The position numbers and the translations under genes are program-made. A stretch of 64,000 nt of DNA from Maricaulis sp. (lineage in GTDB: Bacteria; Pseudomonadota; Alphaproteobacteria; Caulobacterales; Maricaulaceae): the NCBI GenBank assembly GCA_017643585.1, contig JAEPND010000001.1, positions 124,001 through 188,000 on the forward strand. The letters run 5' to 3'. Below are positions 7,689 through 15,487 of the stretch, piece by piece. The notes under the pieces are model-generated. The model did no database searches. It saw only the letters and a program-made list of their open reading frames with translations, and was not told where the DNA came from. Within the stretch, counting starts at the first letter, position 1. Each line of letters starts with the position of its first letter.

Positions 7689-9180
7689 CACCCCTTATGC
7701 GCTGGTACACACCACCACAGGCGGCGAACGCCTTTACGCACTCAATGCAGCGGCCAGCGCGGCCGGGTTGAGGCGTGGGCAAGCCGTCGCCGACGCCAAA
7801 TCCCTGGAACCGGGCCTGCAGGTGGAAAGCGCCTCCCCGGCGTTGGACAAACGCCTCCTGCAAGCCCTGGCCCGGGCCTGTGGCCGCTGGTCCCCCTGGA
7901 CGGCCCCGGACCCGGGCCTGCCCGGTGAAGACGGCATCGTGCTCGACATCACCGGCTGCGCCCGCCTGTTTGGCGGCGAGGAAAAACTGGTCACCGCTAC
8001 GCTCGAAGCCGTTCGGGAACAGGGTTACGTCGTCCACGCGGCGGCGGCCCCGACCCTCGGTCTGGCCTGGGGGCTGGCCCGTTATGCGGCCCGCCAGGAG
8101 AGCTCCGGTTTCATCATCACCGATACCGTCAGTGAACCGCTCAACGCCCTGCCGGTCGAGGCCCTGCGCATCGGCCCGGTGGCCGAACAGCTCCGGCGTT
8201 TCGGCCTGAAACGGGTCGGAGATCTGGCCGGCTTGCCGCGAGCAAGCCTGGCCCGGCGTTTCGGGCGCGAGCTGGTCGCCCGCCTCGACCAGGCTCGCGG
8301 GCTCGACGAGGAAGTCCTCAACCCTCTGCAACCCCGAACGCATTATCGCGCCCGCCTGCGCTTCCCCGAGGCCCTGCTCCTGCTCGACAGTATCAAACAG
8401 ACCGTGCGCGAAACCGCCAATACGCTGTGCGAACAACTCGACGCCCATGGCCAGGGCCTGCGCCGGGCGGAACTCAACCTCTACCGAGTGGACGGGAAAG
8501 TCCTGCTGGTCAGCCTGGGCACGGCGGCCCCGGCCCGCGACCCGGCGCATATCACCCGTCTGTTCAGTGAAAAGCTCGACCGGGCCGAGATCGATATCGG
8601 CTTTGGTATTGATGTGGTGGAATTGCGGGCCAGCGAGACGGCGCCGCTCAATACGCAGCAGTCCGGCCTTCTCGACCGCGATGACATGGCGCCGGACACA
8701 ATGGCACGCCTGACCGACCGCCTCGTCGTGCGCCTGGGGGATGACCAGGTCCGGCGCGCTGCCCGGCGGGAAAGCCATATTCCGGAACGCGCGGCGGGGT
8801 GGCGCCGGAATAATGGCAACGGCACGGCACTCGCCGTGCGCGACAGTGCGCCTGCACCACCGCTTGTGGCCCCGCAGGCTGAAATCGATCCGGATCGCCC
8901 CCTGCTCATCCTCGCCCGGCCGGAACCGGCCCAGGCCGTGGCCGAAATCCCTGACGGCCCGCCGCGCAGCTTCATCTGGCGCCGCGTCCGCCACCTTGTC
9001 CACCGCGCCGAGGGGCCGGAGCGGCTGGCCCCGGAATGGTGGCGCGATCAGCTCTCTCCGCGTTCGCGCGATTATTTCCGTGTTGAAACCCGCGAAGGTC
9101 GCCGTTTCTGGCTCTACCGCGAAGGCCTGTTCGGCCTGGAAACCACCACACCGGAATGGTTCGTCCACGGAGCGTCGTGA
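7597..9180 (+). CDS. imuB: ImuB, inactive Y-family polymerase adaptor
   Basis: A 527-residue Y-family polymerase homologue. The N-terminus MRRFMSLSLPRWPTDR has the ImuB form, with the catalytic Asp of active DinB/UmuC enzymes replaced. GIVLDITGCARLFGGE, LGLAWGLARYA and the thumb/little-finger regions follow in normal order. ImuB proteins are structural adaptors that bind the beta clamp and DnaE2 and do not synthesise DNA. The start at ATG 7597 was chosen by match to family N-termini; the in-frame codon at 7579 would add six residues. The stop TGA (9178-9180) shares one base with the ATG of the next gene. Confidence 0.92.
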   Translation: MRRFMSLSLPRWPTDRRQTSPLHQRSVRSPDTPYALVHTTTGGERLYALNAAASAAGLRRGQAVADAKSLEPGLQVESASPALDKRLLQALARACGRWSPWTAPDPGLPGEDGIVLDITGCARLFGGEEKLVTATLEAVREQGYVVHAAAAPTLGLAWGLARYAARQESSGFIITDTVSEPLNALPVEALRIGPVAEQLRRFGLKRVGDLAGLPRASLARRFGRELVARLDQARGLDEEVLNPLQPRTHYRARLRFPEALLLLDSIKQTVRETANTLCEQLDAHGQGLRRAELNLYRVDGKVLLVSLGTAAPARDPAHITRLFSEKLDRAEIDIGFGIDVVELRASETAPLNTQQSGLLDRDDMAPDTMARLTDRLVVRLGDDQVRRAARRESHIPERAAGWRRNNGNGTALAVRDSAPAPPLVAPQAEIDPDRPLLILARPEPAQAVAEIPDGPPRSFIWRRVRHLVHRAEGPERLAPEWWRDQLSPRSRDYFRVETREGRRFWLYREGLFGLETTTPEWFVHGAS

Positions 9181-9736
9181 TGCGAGACAACAGACTCGTA
9201 TCCACCCAACGCGCCCGCAAGCTCAGAGCCAATATGACAAAAGCAGAGATCCGTCTTTGGCTACGCCTGCGCACCCGGCAACTCCTCGGTTACAAGTTTC
9301 GCCGACAACATCCGATCGGCCCCTATATCGTCGATTTTGCTTGCCTGAGCCTGCGACTGATCATCGAGGTAGATGGTGCCACACATTCGACAGACCTCCA
9401 GATCGCCCACGACAAACGCCGAACCCGATATTTTACCGCCCGGGGTTGGCGAATCTTGCGCTTCTTCAACACCGATATCTACGACGACCTCGATTCCACC
9501 ATCGACAGAATAGCCGAGGAAACCCGCAATATTTCGGCCTCCTCCGCTTGCGGGGGAGGTGTCCTTCGCAGCCTTGGCGAAGAAGGACGGAGGGGGACAG
9601 AATGTTCCGGAGAAAACACCAACAGCGCCCCCCCTCAGTCCGGCCACCCTGCGAGCGCCCGGACAGCTCCCCCGCAAGCGGAGGAGCCCGGGAATGCTCT
9701 CTTTTTACAGAGCCCCGTGGCGGAGCGTCGTGATGC
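9168..9736 (+). mobile_element. Putative insertion between imuB and dnaE2 flanked by a 16-bp direct repeat
   Basis: CGGAGCGTCGTGATGC occurs perfectly at 9168-9183 and again at 9721-9736. The first copy holds the end of imuB (stop TGA) and the ATG of the DUF559 gene. The second holds the same context and the ATG of dnaE2. Removing one copy plus the 537 bp between them fuses the imuB stop directly to the dnaE2 start with a one-base TGATG overlap, the arrangement expected of a compact cassette. No transposase is present. It may be a passenger element or a recombination product. Confidence 0.5.
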
Positions 9737-9740
9737 CTGA
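9180..9740 (+). CDS. DUF559 (Vsr-like) endonuclease-domain protein inside the SOS operon
   Basis: A 186-residue protein whose first 120 residues are a DUF559/Vsr-like PD-(D/E)XK-type domain: RAxKLRANMTKAEIRLW, then YKFRRQHPIGPYIVDFAC, then LIIEVDGATH (catalytic-type E-x-DG-x-H), then the closing RILRFFNTDI. Residues beyond about 120 are low-complexity and are encoded by an inverted-repeat element, so the true functional end is probably near there. The ATG at 9180 overlaps the imuB stop by one base and uses GGAG as ribosome site. The stop at 9738-9740 lies inside dnaE2. It is expected to be co-transcribed and SOS-induced. A role in mutagenesis is not known; a selfish or passenger origin is equally likely. 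Confidence 0.8.
   Translation: MRDNRLVSTQRARKLRANMTKAEIRLWLRLRTRQLLGYKFRRQHPIGPYIVDFACLSLRLIIEVDGATHSTDLQIAHDKRRTRYFTARGWRILRFFNTDIYDDLDSTIDRIAEETRNISASSACGGGVLRSLGEEGRRGTECSGENTNSAPPQSGHPASARTAPPQAEEPGNALFLQSPVAERRDA
9539..9686. repeat. 20-bp perfect inverted repeat element in the DUF559 3' end
   Basis: CTCCTCCGCTTGCGGGGGAG at 9539-9558 is the exact reverse complement of 9667-9686. Inside is another hairpin, GTCCTTCG with CGAAGAAGGAC (about 9561-9588). The element has the look of a dispersed intergenic repeat and supplies the C-terminal codons of the DUF559 reading frame. Confidence 0.75.
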
Positions 9741-12700
9741 CGCTGCCGAAATCCTGGCCTGCACCAACTTCACCTTCCTGACCGGGGCCTCGCATGCCGA
9801 GGAAATGGTCGCCCAGGCTGCCGCCCTGGGGCTCAGCGCCATTGGTATTGCCGACCGCAACAGTTTCGCCGGTATTGTGCGGGCCCATCTGGCCGCGCGG
9901 GAGGCCGGCATCAAGCTCCTCGTCGGCGTGCGCCTGGTCACCGTGTGCGGGTTTGAAGCCGTCGCCTATCCGCGTGACCGTGAGGCCTATGGGCGTCTGA
10001 CCCGCATGCTGACCGATGCCAATTTCCGCTCGGTGAAGGGGCAGTGTGACCTCTGGCTGGACGATATTGTCCGTGTCTCCGATGGCCAGGTCCTGCTGAT
10101 CATTCCTCCGCGCGAAGCCGATCTGGACTGGCAAGCGAAAACCACCACCGTCCTCGCCGCTCTCCAGGACCGCGCCGCCCTGGCGTTGACCCGGTGGTTT
10201 GACGGGCAGGACGGCCGGCGCCTGTTTGAGCTGACAAGCCTCGCCCGCGACTGGGACATCCCCACCATCGCGACAACGGATGCCCGTTTTCATGCCCCCG
10301 GCCGCAAACCCCTGGCTGACGTCGTCACTTGTATCCGCGAACACCTTCCCATCAAGCGGGCCGGCTTCCACCTGGCGGCCAATGCAGAACGCCATCTCAA
10401 ACCCCCGCATGAACTCTACCGGATTTTCCAGGGCCATGAAGACGCTGTCGCCCGCAGCCTCGCCCTGGCCGAGGAGATCAATTTCTCGCTCGACGAGCTG
10501 GTCTATCAATATCCCGAAGAGGTGATTGGCGCCGGCGAAACTCCCATGCAGACGCTTCGGCGGTTGACCCGGGACGGGATGGAAATGCGCTACCCGGCCG
10601 GGCCGCCGACGCGGATTGCCGACGCCGTCCGACAGGAACTCTCCCTGATCGAACAGCTCGATTACGCACCCTATTTCCTTACGGTTTACGACATTGTCCG
10701 CTTTGCGCGCAGCCAGGGCATTCTATGCCAGGGACGCGGTTCGGCTGCCAATTCCGCCGTCTGCTACATTATCGGCATTACCGAGGTCGATCCGGCGCGC
10801 ATTGACTTGCTTTTCGAACGCTTTGTCTCGGCCGAACGGGGTGAACCGCCCGATATCGATGTCGATTTCGAGCACGAGCGGCGCGAGGAGGTCATTCAAT
10901 ACGTCTATGAAAAATACGGTCGGCGCCGGGCCGCCATGACGGCGACCGTGAATTGTTATCGACCCCGTGGCGCCATTCGCGAAGTGGGCAAGGTCTTCGG
11001 CCTGTCCGGCGATATCATCTCGGCCCTCTCCAAGACCCTATGGGGCTGGCACAGCGATGACCTCACCGATGAGCGCATTCGCGACGAGCTGGGGCTCGAC
11101 CCCAATGCTGACGAGATCCGCCAGACCCTGCGCTATGCGCGCGAGCTCATGGGCTTTCCGCGCCACCTCTCCCAGCATCCCGGCGGGTTTGTCATGACCC
11201 AGGGGCGGCTGGACGAGATCGTGCCCCTGCACAACGCGGCCATGCCCGACCGTACGGTGCTGGAATGGGACAAGGAAGATATCGACGCCCTGGGCCTGAT
11301 GAAGGTGGATGTGCTGGGACTGGGCATGCTGACCTGCGTCGCCCGCGCCATGGACATGATCCGCACGGTTTATAAACGCCCCATGCAGGTCAGCGACATC
11401 CCGCCGGAAGATGCAGCAGTCTATGACATGATCTGCAAGGCGGACACGGTTGGCGTCTTCCAGATCGAGAGCCGCGCCCAGATGACCATGCTGCCGCGGC
11501 TCAAACCCCGCAATTTCTACGATCTGGTGATCGAAGTCGCCATTGTCCGCCCCGGCCCCATCCAGGGCGATATGGTCCACCCCTATCTCCGCCGCCGCGA
11601 CGAGCTGGAAGCCGTCGAATTCCCCTCGGACGAGCTGGAACAGGTGCTGGGCAAGACCCTGGGCGTCCCACTCTTCCAGGAACAGGCCATGCGTATCGCC
11701 ATCGTGGCCGCGGGCTTCACGCCCGCCGAATCCGACAAGCTCCGCCGCTCCATGGCCGCCTTCCGGCGGTCTGGAACAATCCACGAAATGGGCCGCAAAC
11801 TGGTCTCCGGCATGATCGCCAACGGGTATGAGGCGGATTTCGCCGAACGCTGCTTCAAGCAACTGGAAGGTTTTGGAGAATATGGCTTTCCGGAAAGCCA
11901 TGCCGCCAGTTTCGCCCTCATTGTCTATGTCTCGTGCTGGCTGAAGCGGTATTTCCCCGACGTCTTCCTGGCCGCGCTTCTCAACGCCCAGCCCATGGGG
12001 TTTTACGCCCCGGCACAGCTGGTGCGGGATGCCCGCGAACACGGGGTTGAGGTGCGCCCTCCCGACATCAATCACTCTGACTGGGACTGTACTCTGGAAG
12101 CCTGCGATCCCCCCTCGCATCATCGCCGCCTGCCCTTTGCCTTGCCGACGGAAGAGGGTGGCGGGCGCTTCGCCGTCCGCCTGGGCCTGCGCCAGATCAA
12201 GGGGTTGAAGGAACCCATGGCCGCACGTCTCGTCGCGGCACGCCAGGACGGTGGCCGGTTTGACAGTGTCGCCGACCTGACCCGCCGGGCCCGGCTTGAT
12301 CGCGGCACGATCGACCGGCTGGCCCAGGCCGATGCCTTCGGCTCCCTGGCTCTCGACCGCCGCAAGGCCAGCTGGTCCGCGCTGGCCCAGGCCGGAAAGC
12401 CCCTGCCGCTGTTCGAACAGGCGGATGATTATGGCGCCGAAAACCCGGTGCACCTGCCCCAGCTCTCTCTCGGCGAGAATGTCGCCCAGGACTATTCAAG
12501 CCTGCGCCTCTCCCTGAAAGCCCACCCGATCAGCTTTTTCCGCCCGGAACTTGCGGAAAAGGGGTATCTGCGCGCCGAACAACTCTCTGACATGCGCGAT
12601 GGCAGCTGGGTCAGCATTGCCGGCCTGGTCCTGGTGCGCCAGCGTCCGGGCTCGGCCAGCGGGGTCATCTTCGCCACGCTGGAGGACGAGACAGGCGTTG

Positions 12701-13008
12701 CCAATGTCATTGTCTGGCCCAAGACATTTGAACGTCACCGCAAGACCGTCATGGCCGCCAAGCTGATGACCGTGACCGGGCGCTTGCAGAAGGAAGGACA
12801 GGTCATCCATCTCGTCTCGCACAGGCTCGAGGACCAGAGCTGGCGGCTCGCAGCCCTGGCCGAGGACGGCGAGTTTGCCGAAAGCCTGGCCCATGCTGAC
12901 GAAATCAACCGCCCGCAAGCCGATCCCCGGACCGTTGCGCTTTATCGACGGGTCATGCGGGGAGAACGTCTCGAGGATATTCTCCCCAAGAGCCGGGACT
13001 TCCATTAG
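9733..13008 (+). CDS. dnaE2: Error-prone DNA polymerase DnaE2
   Basis: A 1091-residue C-family polymerase, the usual DnaE2 size. The N-terminal PHP domain begins CTNFTFLTGASH. The polymerase palm has GRGSAANS and PPDIDVDFEHERREE with catalytic Asp residues at about 374-378, and a second palm region at VRPGPIQGDMVHPYL. HhH (LRQIKGLKE), OB-fold (VLVRQRPGSASG) and the DnaE2-specific end LPKSRDFH follow. It is the replicative part of the ImuAB-DnaE2 translesion system. The start at ATG 9733 gives the normal N-terminus; an open frame continues upstream to 9559 only because of the repeat element. GGAG lies 7 nt ahead of the ATG. Confidence 0.96.
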   Translation: MPDAAEILACTNFTFLTGASHAEEMVAQAAALGLSAIGIADRNSFAGIVRAHLAAREAGIKLLVGVRLVTVCGFEAVAYPRDREAYGRLTRMLTDANFRSVKGQCDLWLDDIVRVSDGQVLLIIPPREADLDWQAKTTTVLAALQDRAALALTRWFDGQDGRRLFELTSLARDWDIPTIATTDARFHAPGRKPLADVVTCIREHLPIKRAGFHLAANAERHLKPPHELYRIFQGHEDAVARSLALAEEINFSLDELVYQYPEEVIGAGETPMQTLRRLTRDGMEMRYPAGPPTRIADAVRQELSLIEQLDYAPYFLTVYDIVRFARSQGILCQGRGSAANSAVCYIIGITEVDPARIDLLFERFVSAERGEPPDIDVDFEHERREEVIQYVYEKYGRRRAAMTATVNCYRPRGAIREVGKVFGLSGDIISALSKTLWGWHSDDLTDERIRDELGLDPNADEIRQTLRYARELMGFPRHLSQHPGGFVMTQGRLDEIVPLHNAAMPDRTVLEWDKEDIDALGLMKVDVLGLGMLTCVARAMDMIRTVYKRPMQVSDIPPEDAAVYDMICKADTVGVFQIESRAQMTMLPRLKPRNFYDLVIEVAIVRPGPIQGDMVHPYLRRRDELEAVEFPSDELEQVLGKTLGVPLFQEQAMRIAIVAAGFTPAESDKLRRSMAAFRRSGTIHEMGRKLVSGMIANGYEADFAERCFKQLEGFGEYGFPESHAASFALIVYVSCWLKRYFPDVFLAALLNAQPMGFYAPAQLVRDAREHGVEVRPPDINHSDWDCTLEACDPPSHHRRLPFALPTEEGGGRFAVRLGLRQIKGLKEPMAARLVAARQDGGRFDSVADLTRRARLDRGTIDRLAQADAFGSLALDRRKASWSALAQAGKPLPLFEQADDYGAENPVHLPQLSLGENVAQDYSSLRLSLKAHPISFFRPELAEKGYLRAEQLSDMRDGSWVSIAGLVLVRQRPGSASGVIFATLEDETGVANVIVWPKTFERHRKTVMAAKLMTVTGRLQKEGQVIHLVSHRLEDQSWRLAALAEDGEFAESLAHADEINRPQADPRTVALYRRVMRGERLEDILPKSRDFH

Positions 13009-13134
13009 CCTGGCCACGGGTTCAGGAACGGGGCCGGATGCTTCCGAACTGGCGCGTCAGGCGCAGGCCGATCACGTCAGCGACCGCCTGCCACCTCGCG
13101 CGATGACCGTTTCAACCCCGCGGGATCGTAACGT

Positions 13135-13935
13135 TCAGGCGGCGTTGTCCTCGCCGCTGGCCGATCCCTTTTTCGGGAACCAGGGAATGAAGCCTCGCGT
13201 GCGCTGGATATAGTCGAGATATCCCGGCCGGGACCGTTTGAGATTTTTCTCGAGCAGGGCCGCTCCGGACCATTTCACCAGGGTGAAGGTCAGGAAAGCC
13301 GGACCGATCGCGGTCCAGTAGCCTGCACCGCCGTCAATCGTGACCAGCCAGATCCCCCAGAACACGCAAGCATCGCCGAAATAGTTTGGATGCCGGGTAT
13401 ATCGCCAGAGCCCCTTGTCCATGACCTGGCCTTCATTGGCCGGATCCGCCTTGAATTTTGAAAGCTGCCAGTCGCCGACGGTCTCGAACACAAAGCCCAG
13501 GGCGAACAGGCCGAGACCGATCATGGCCAGCGCACCCAGTGCCGCTTCCGGTGCCGCCATGGCATGCTGGATGGGCAGTGAAACCAGCCACAGCAGGATG
13601 CCTTGCATCAGGAACACATAGATAAGAACGAAGAGGTGCACATTGATTTTCGCGCGCGCCTTGATCGCTTCATAACGCTTGTCAGCGCCTTCCCGCAGCC
13701 AGCGTGTGAACAGGTGCAGACCCAGACGGCCACCCCAGAGCAGCGTCATCCAGAAGGCCGGTTGCTGCAGGGCGGTGCCGGCGAACATGCCGGCGGAAAC
13801 CGCCATGATGATGAAACCGATCGGCCAGATGGAGTCGATATAGGAAGGGTCATCGCGCACGATGGAGATCGGCCACAGGGCCACCATGACCGCCAGCATG
13901 ACACCCAGATTGCTCAGGTAAAACAGATAGTCCAC
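13135..13935 (-). CDS. DUF1295 membrane protein (steroid 5-alpha-reductase-like)
   Basis: A 266-residue protein with six or seven membrane helices of the DUF1295 / isoprenylcysteine methyltransferase-like superfamily. The conserved cytosolic motif KGLWRYTRHPNYFGDACVFWG and the later SRPGYLDYIQRTRGFIPWFP are diagnostic. Homologues are annotated as putative NADPH-dependent lipid or steroid reductases, but no substrate is proven. The start is assigned to GTG 13935 (VDYLFYLSN) because AAGGA lies 6 nt upstream and membrane helix 1 begins there; no ATG occurs in the right place. It converges with dnaE2 across a 126-bp gap with no visible feature. Confidence 0.8.
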   Translation of the reverse strand: MDYLFYLSNLGVMLAVMVALWPISIVRDDPSYIDSIWPIGFIIMAVSAGMFAGTALQQPAFWMTLLWGGRLGLHLFTRWLREGADKRYEAIKARAKINVHLFVLIYVFLMQGILLWLVSLPIQHAMAAPEAALGALAMIGLGLFALGFVFETVGDWQLSKFKADPANEGQVMDKGLWRYTRHPNYFGDACVFWGIWLVTIDGGAGYWTAIGPAFLTFTLVKWSGAALLEKNLKRSRPGYLDYIQRTRGFIPWFPKKGSASGEDNAA

Positions 13936-14121
13936 GGAACGTCCTTCCCCGTTGAAGCCTCCCAGACATAGAGCGCTTGGAGCAAATTGACCAATATTTG
14001 CCGTGCGTTGTGCTGACTGCAAACGCCCAAATCGTTAACCGGCCCCGCTATTGCAAAGGTTTTGTTAATCCTGTTCCATTGTCCAGCAATGGGTCGTTTA
14101 GTCGTCAGTACGGAGTCCGCG

Positions 14122-14490
14122 ATGTCTGCCAATCTCCTCACAAACCGCGAAAATGAAGCGATGCGTGTGATCTGGGACAAGGGCAGTGTTTCGGTCAATG
14201 AACTGGCCGTGGCGACACGGCAGGGTGCCAGCCAGACACTGAATACGCTGCGCTCTCTGGTCCGCAAGGGCGCCGTCGACCGCCGCCAACAGGGACGCCA
14301 AGTCACCTATCGCCCGCTGCTCAACCGCTCGACCGCCCAGACACATGCCCTGGGCCGACTGCTCAATGGCGAAAGCCCGGCCGGTGGCACCGGTGTCGTT
14401 GTTCTGCGGGAATGTGATGTCGACCCCCAGGACTGGGCCGACCTCCAGGCCGAGATTGAAGCGCGCCGCGCCAAGCGCGCGCAGGGCTAG
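14122..14490 (+). CDS. BlaI/MecI-like winged-helix regulator
   Basis: A 122-residue protein with a BlaI/MecI/CopY-type N-terminal winged helix: LTNRENEAMRVIWDKGSVSVNELA, then QTLNTLRSLVRKGAVDRRQQGRQVTYRPL. The C-terminal part (DPQDWADLQAEIEARRAKRAQG) is the dimerisation helix. No beta-lactamase, BlaR1-type sensor or copper gene is nearby, so its targets are unknown. ATG 14122 with CGGAG ahead is chosen; in-frame ATGs at 14062 and 14089 are possible. The end overlaps the convergent hydrolase gene by 4 bp. Confidence 0.75.
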   Translation: MSANLLTNRENEAMRVIWDKGSVSVNELAVATRQGASQTLNTLRSLVRKGAVDRRQQGRQVTYRPLLNRSTAQTHALGRLLNGESPAGGTGVVVLRECDVDPQDWADLQAEIEARRAKRAQG

Positions 14491-15425
14491 TCCGCCAGAA
14501 ACGCCCGCACGACGGCCAGGCTCTCTAACGGGGCTTCTTCGTGCACGACATGGCCGAGGCCGGAGAGAACCTCCAGCTGCGCAGACGGCATGGCCTCGAC
14601 AAATCGCGGGCCATGATCGGCCGGGATCATGCGGTCGAGCTCACCCCACAAGATAAGTGTGTCAGCCTCGACCCGGGCCAGATCCGCTTCCGGGGCAGGC
14701 AGAGTGAAAACTTCGAGGCGCTCGACCAGGGCCTGGCCCACGCCGGGCTGGCGCATCAGCGCGTGAACGCGGGAAGGCAAGTCAGGCGGCATGCGCGTGG
14801 GGTCACCGAACAGGCCGGTGGACGCGGCACCGATCATCGCTTCCGGAGCGGATGTCATGAAAAAGGCCACAGGTGCCGGCACCGCGACGGGTTCCTCGGT
14901 CACGCCATTGATGGAGAAACCACCCGGCGCCAACAGGACCAGCCTGGAGACACGCTCCGGCTGCTCGGCCGCCAGACGCCAGGACACCAGCCCGCCCAGC
15001 GAGTTACCGACCAGGGTGACATCATCCAGCGCGAGCGCATCCAGCAATGCTGCCGTCAGCGCCACGGTCTCGTCCACCGAATAGCGCTGCAGTGGGTCCG
15101 GCCCGGTCAGGGCATGGCCCGGCAAATCAAAGCGCACCACGCGATAGTCTGCAGCCAGGGCGTCAGCCCAGGCGTCAAAGCTTTCCAGGGAATAGGAAAA
15201 ACCGTGGATGAGCACGATGACCGGGCCATCCGCCACGCCTTGCTCGCGGACGCGGAACGTCATGCCGTCGGCATCCACCCAGCTGTCGTTTTCACTCCAA
15301 TAGGGCGATGAAGGAATGGGTCGTTCCGAGGCCGGACGCAGGTCCGCTGCCGGTTGAGGCTTGAAGAGCATCCAGCCCACCAGCGCCAGCACAATGGCCA
15401 CCAGGGCCAGGATCCATTTTATCAT
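14487..15425 (-). CDS. Membrane-anchored alpha/beta hydrolase
   Basis: A 312-residue alpha/beta-hydrolase with one N-terminal membrane helix (IKWILALVAIVLALVGWMLF), so the enzyme domain is probably periplasmic. VILIHGFSYS is the oxyanion-loop region, GNSLGG gives the Ser nucleophile, LWGELDRMIP the acid and GLGHVVHEEAP the His. The fold matches lipase/esterase and haloalkane-dehalogenase-like enzymes, and the substrate cannot be read from sequence. A terminator separates it from the TonB receptor upstream, so it has its own promoter or relies on readthrough. Confidence 0.85.
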   Translation of the reverse strand: MIKWILALVAIVLALVGWMLFKPQPAADLRPASERPIPSSPYWSENDSWVDADGMTFRVREQGVADGPVIVLIHGFSYSLESFDAWADALAADYRVVRFDLPGHALTGPDPLQRYSVDETVALTAALLDALALDDVTLVGNSLGGLVSWRLAAEQPERVSRLVLLAPGGFSINGVTEEPVAVPAPVAFFMTSAPEAMIGAASTGLFGDPTRMPPDLPSRVHALMRQPGVGQALVERLEVFTLPAPEADLARVEADTLILWGELDRMIPADHGPRFVEAMPSAQLEVLSGLGHVVHEEAPLESLAVVRAFLAD

Positions 15426-15446
15426 CGCTCACTCTCCTGAACTCAC

Positions 15447-15475
15447 AAAAGAGAACGGCGGGCCAGGCCCGCCGT
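15447..15475 (-). terminator. Rho-independent terminator of the TonB-receptor operon
   Basis: A near-perfect palindrome, ACGGCGGGCC (15455-15464) with GGCCCGCCGT (15466-15475), leaves a tight loop. On the minus strand it is followed by TCTCTTTTGTG. It lies 13 bp after the receptor stop codon. Confidence 0.8.
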
Positions 15476-15487
15476 CCAACCCCCAGC

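Noticed and set aside
7297..9168. A 623-codon open frame opposite imuA/imuB
   Set aside because: Antisense shadow; imuA and imuB have full family motifs and operon context.
11038..12453. A 471-codon open frame opposite dnaE2
   Set aside because: Antisense shadow within the polymerase gene.
14035..14067. CtrA-type TTAA-N7-TTAA site upstream of the BlaI-like gene
   Set aside because: The two TTAA half-sites are about 29 bp apart, not 7, so they do not form a CtrA box.
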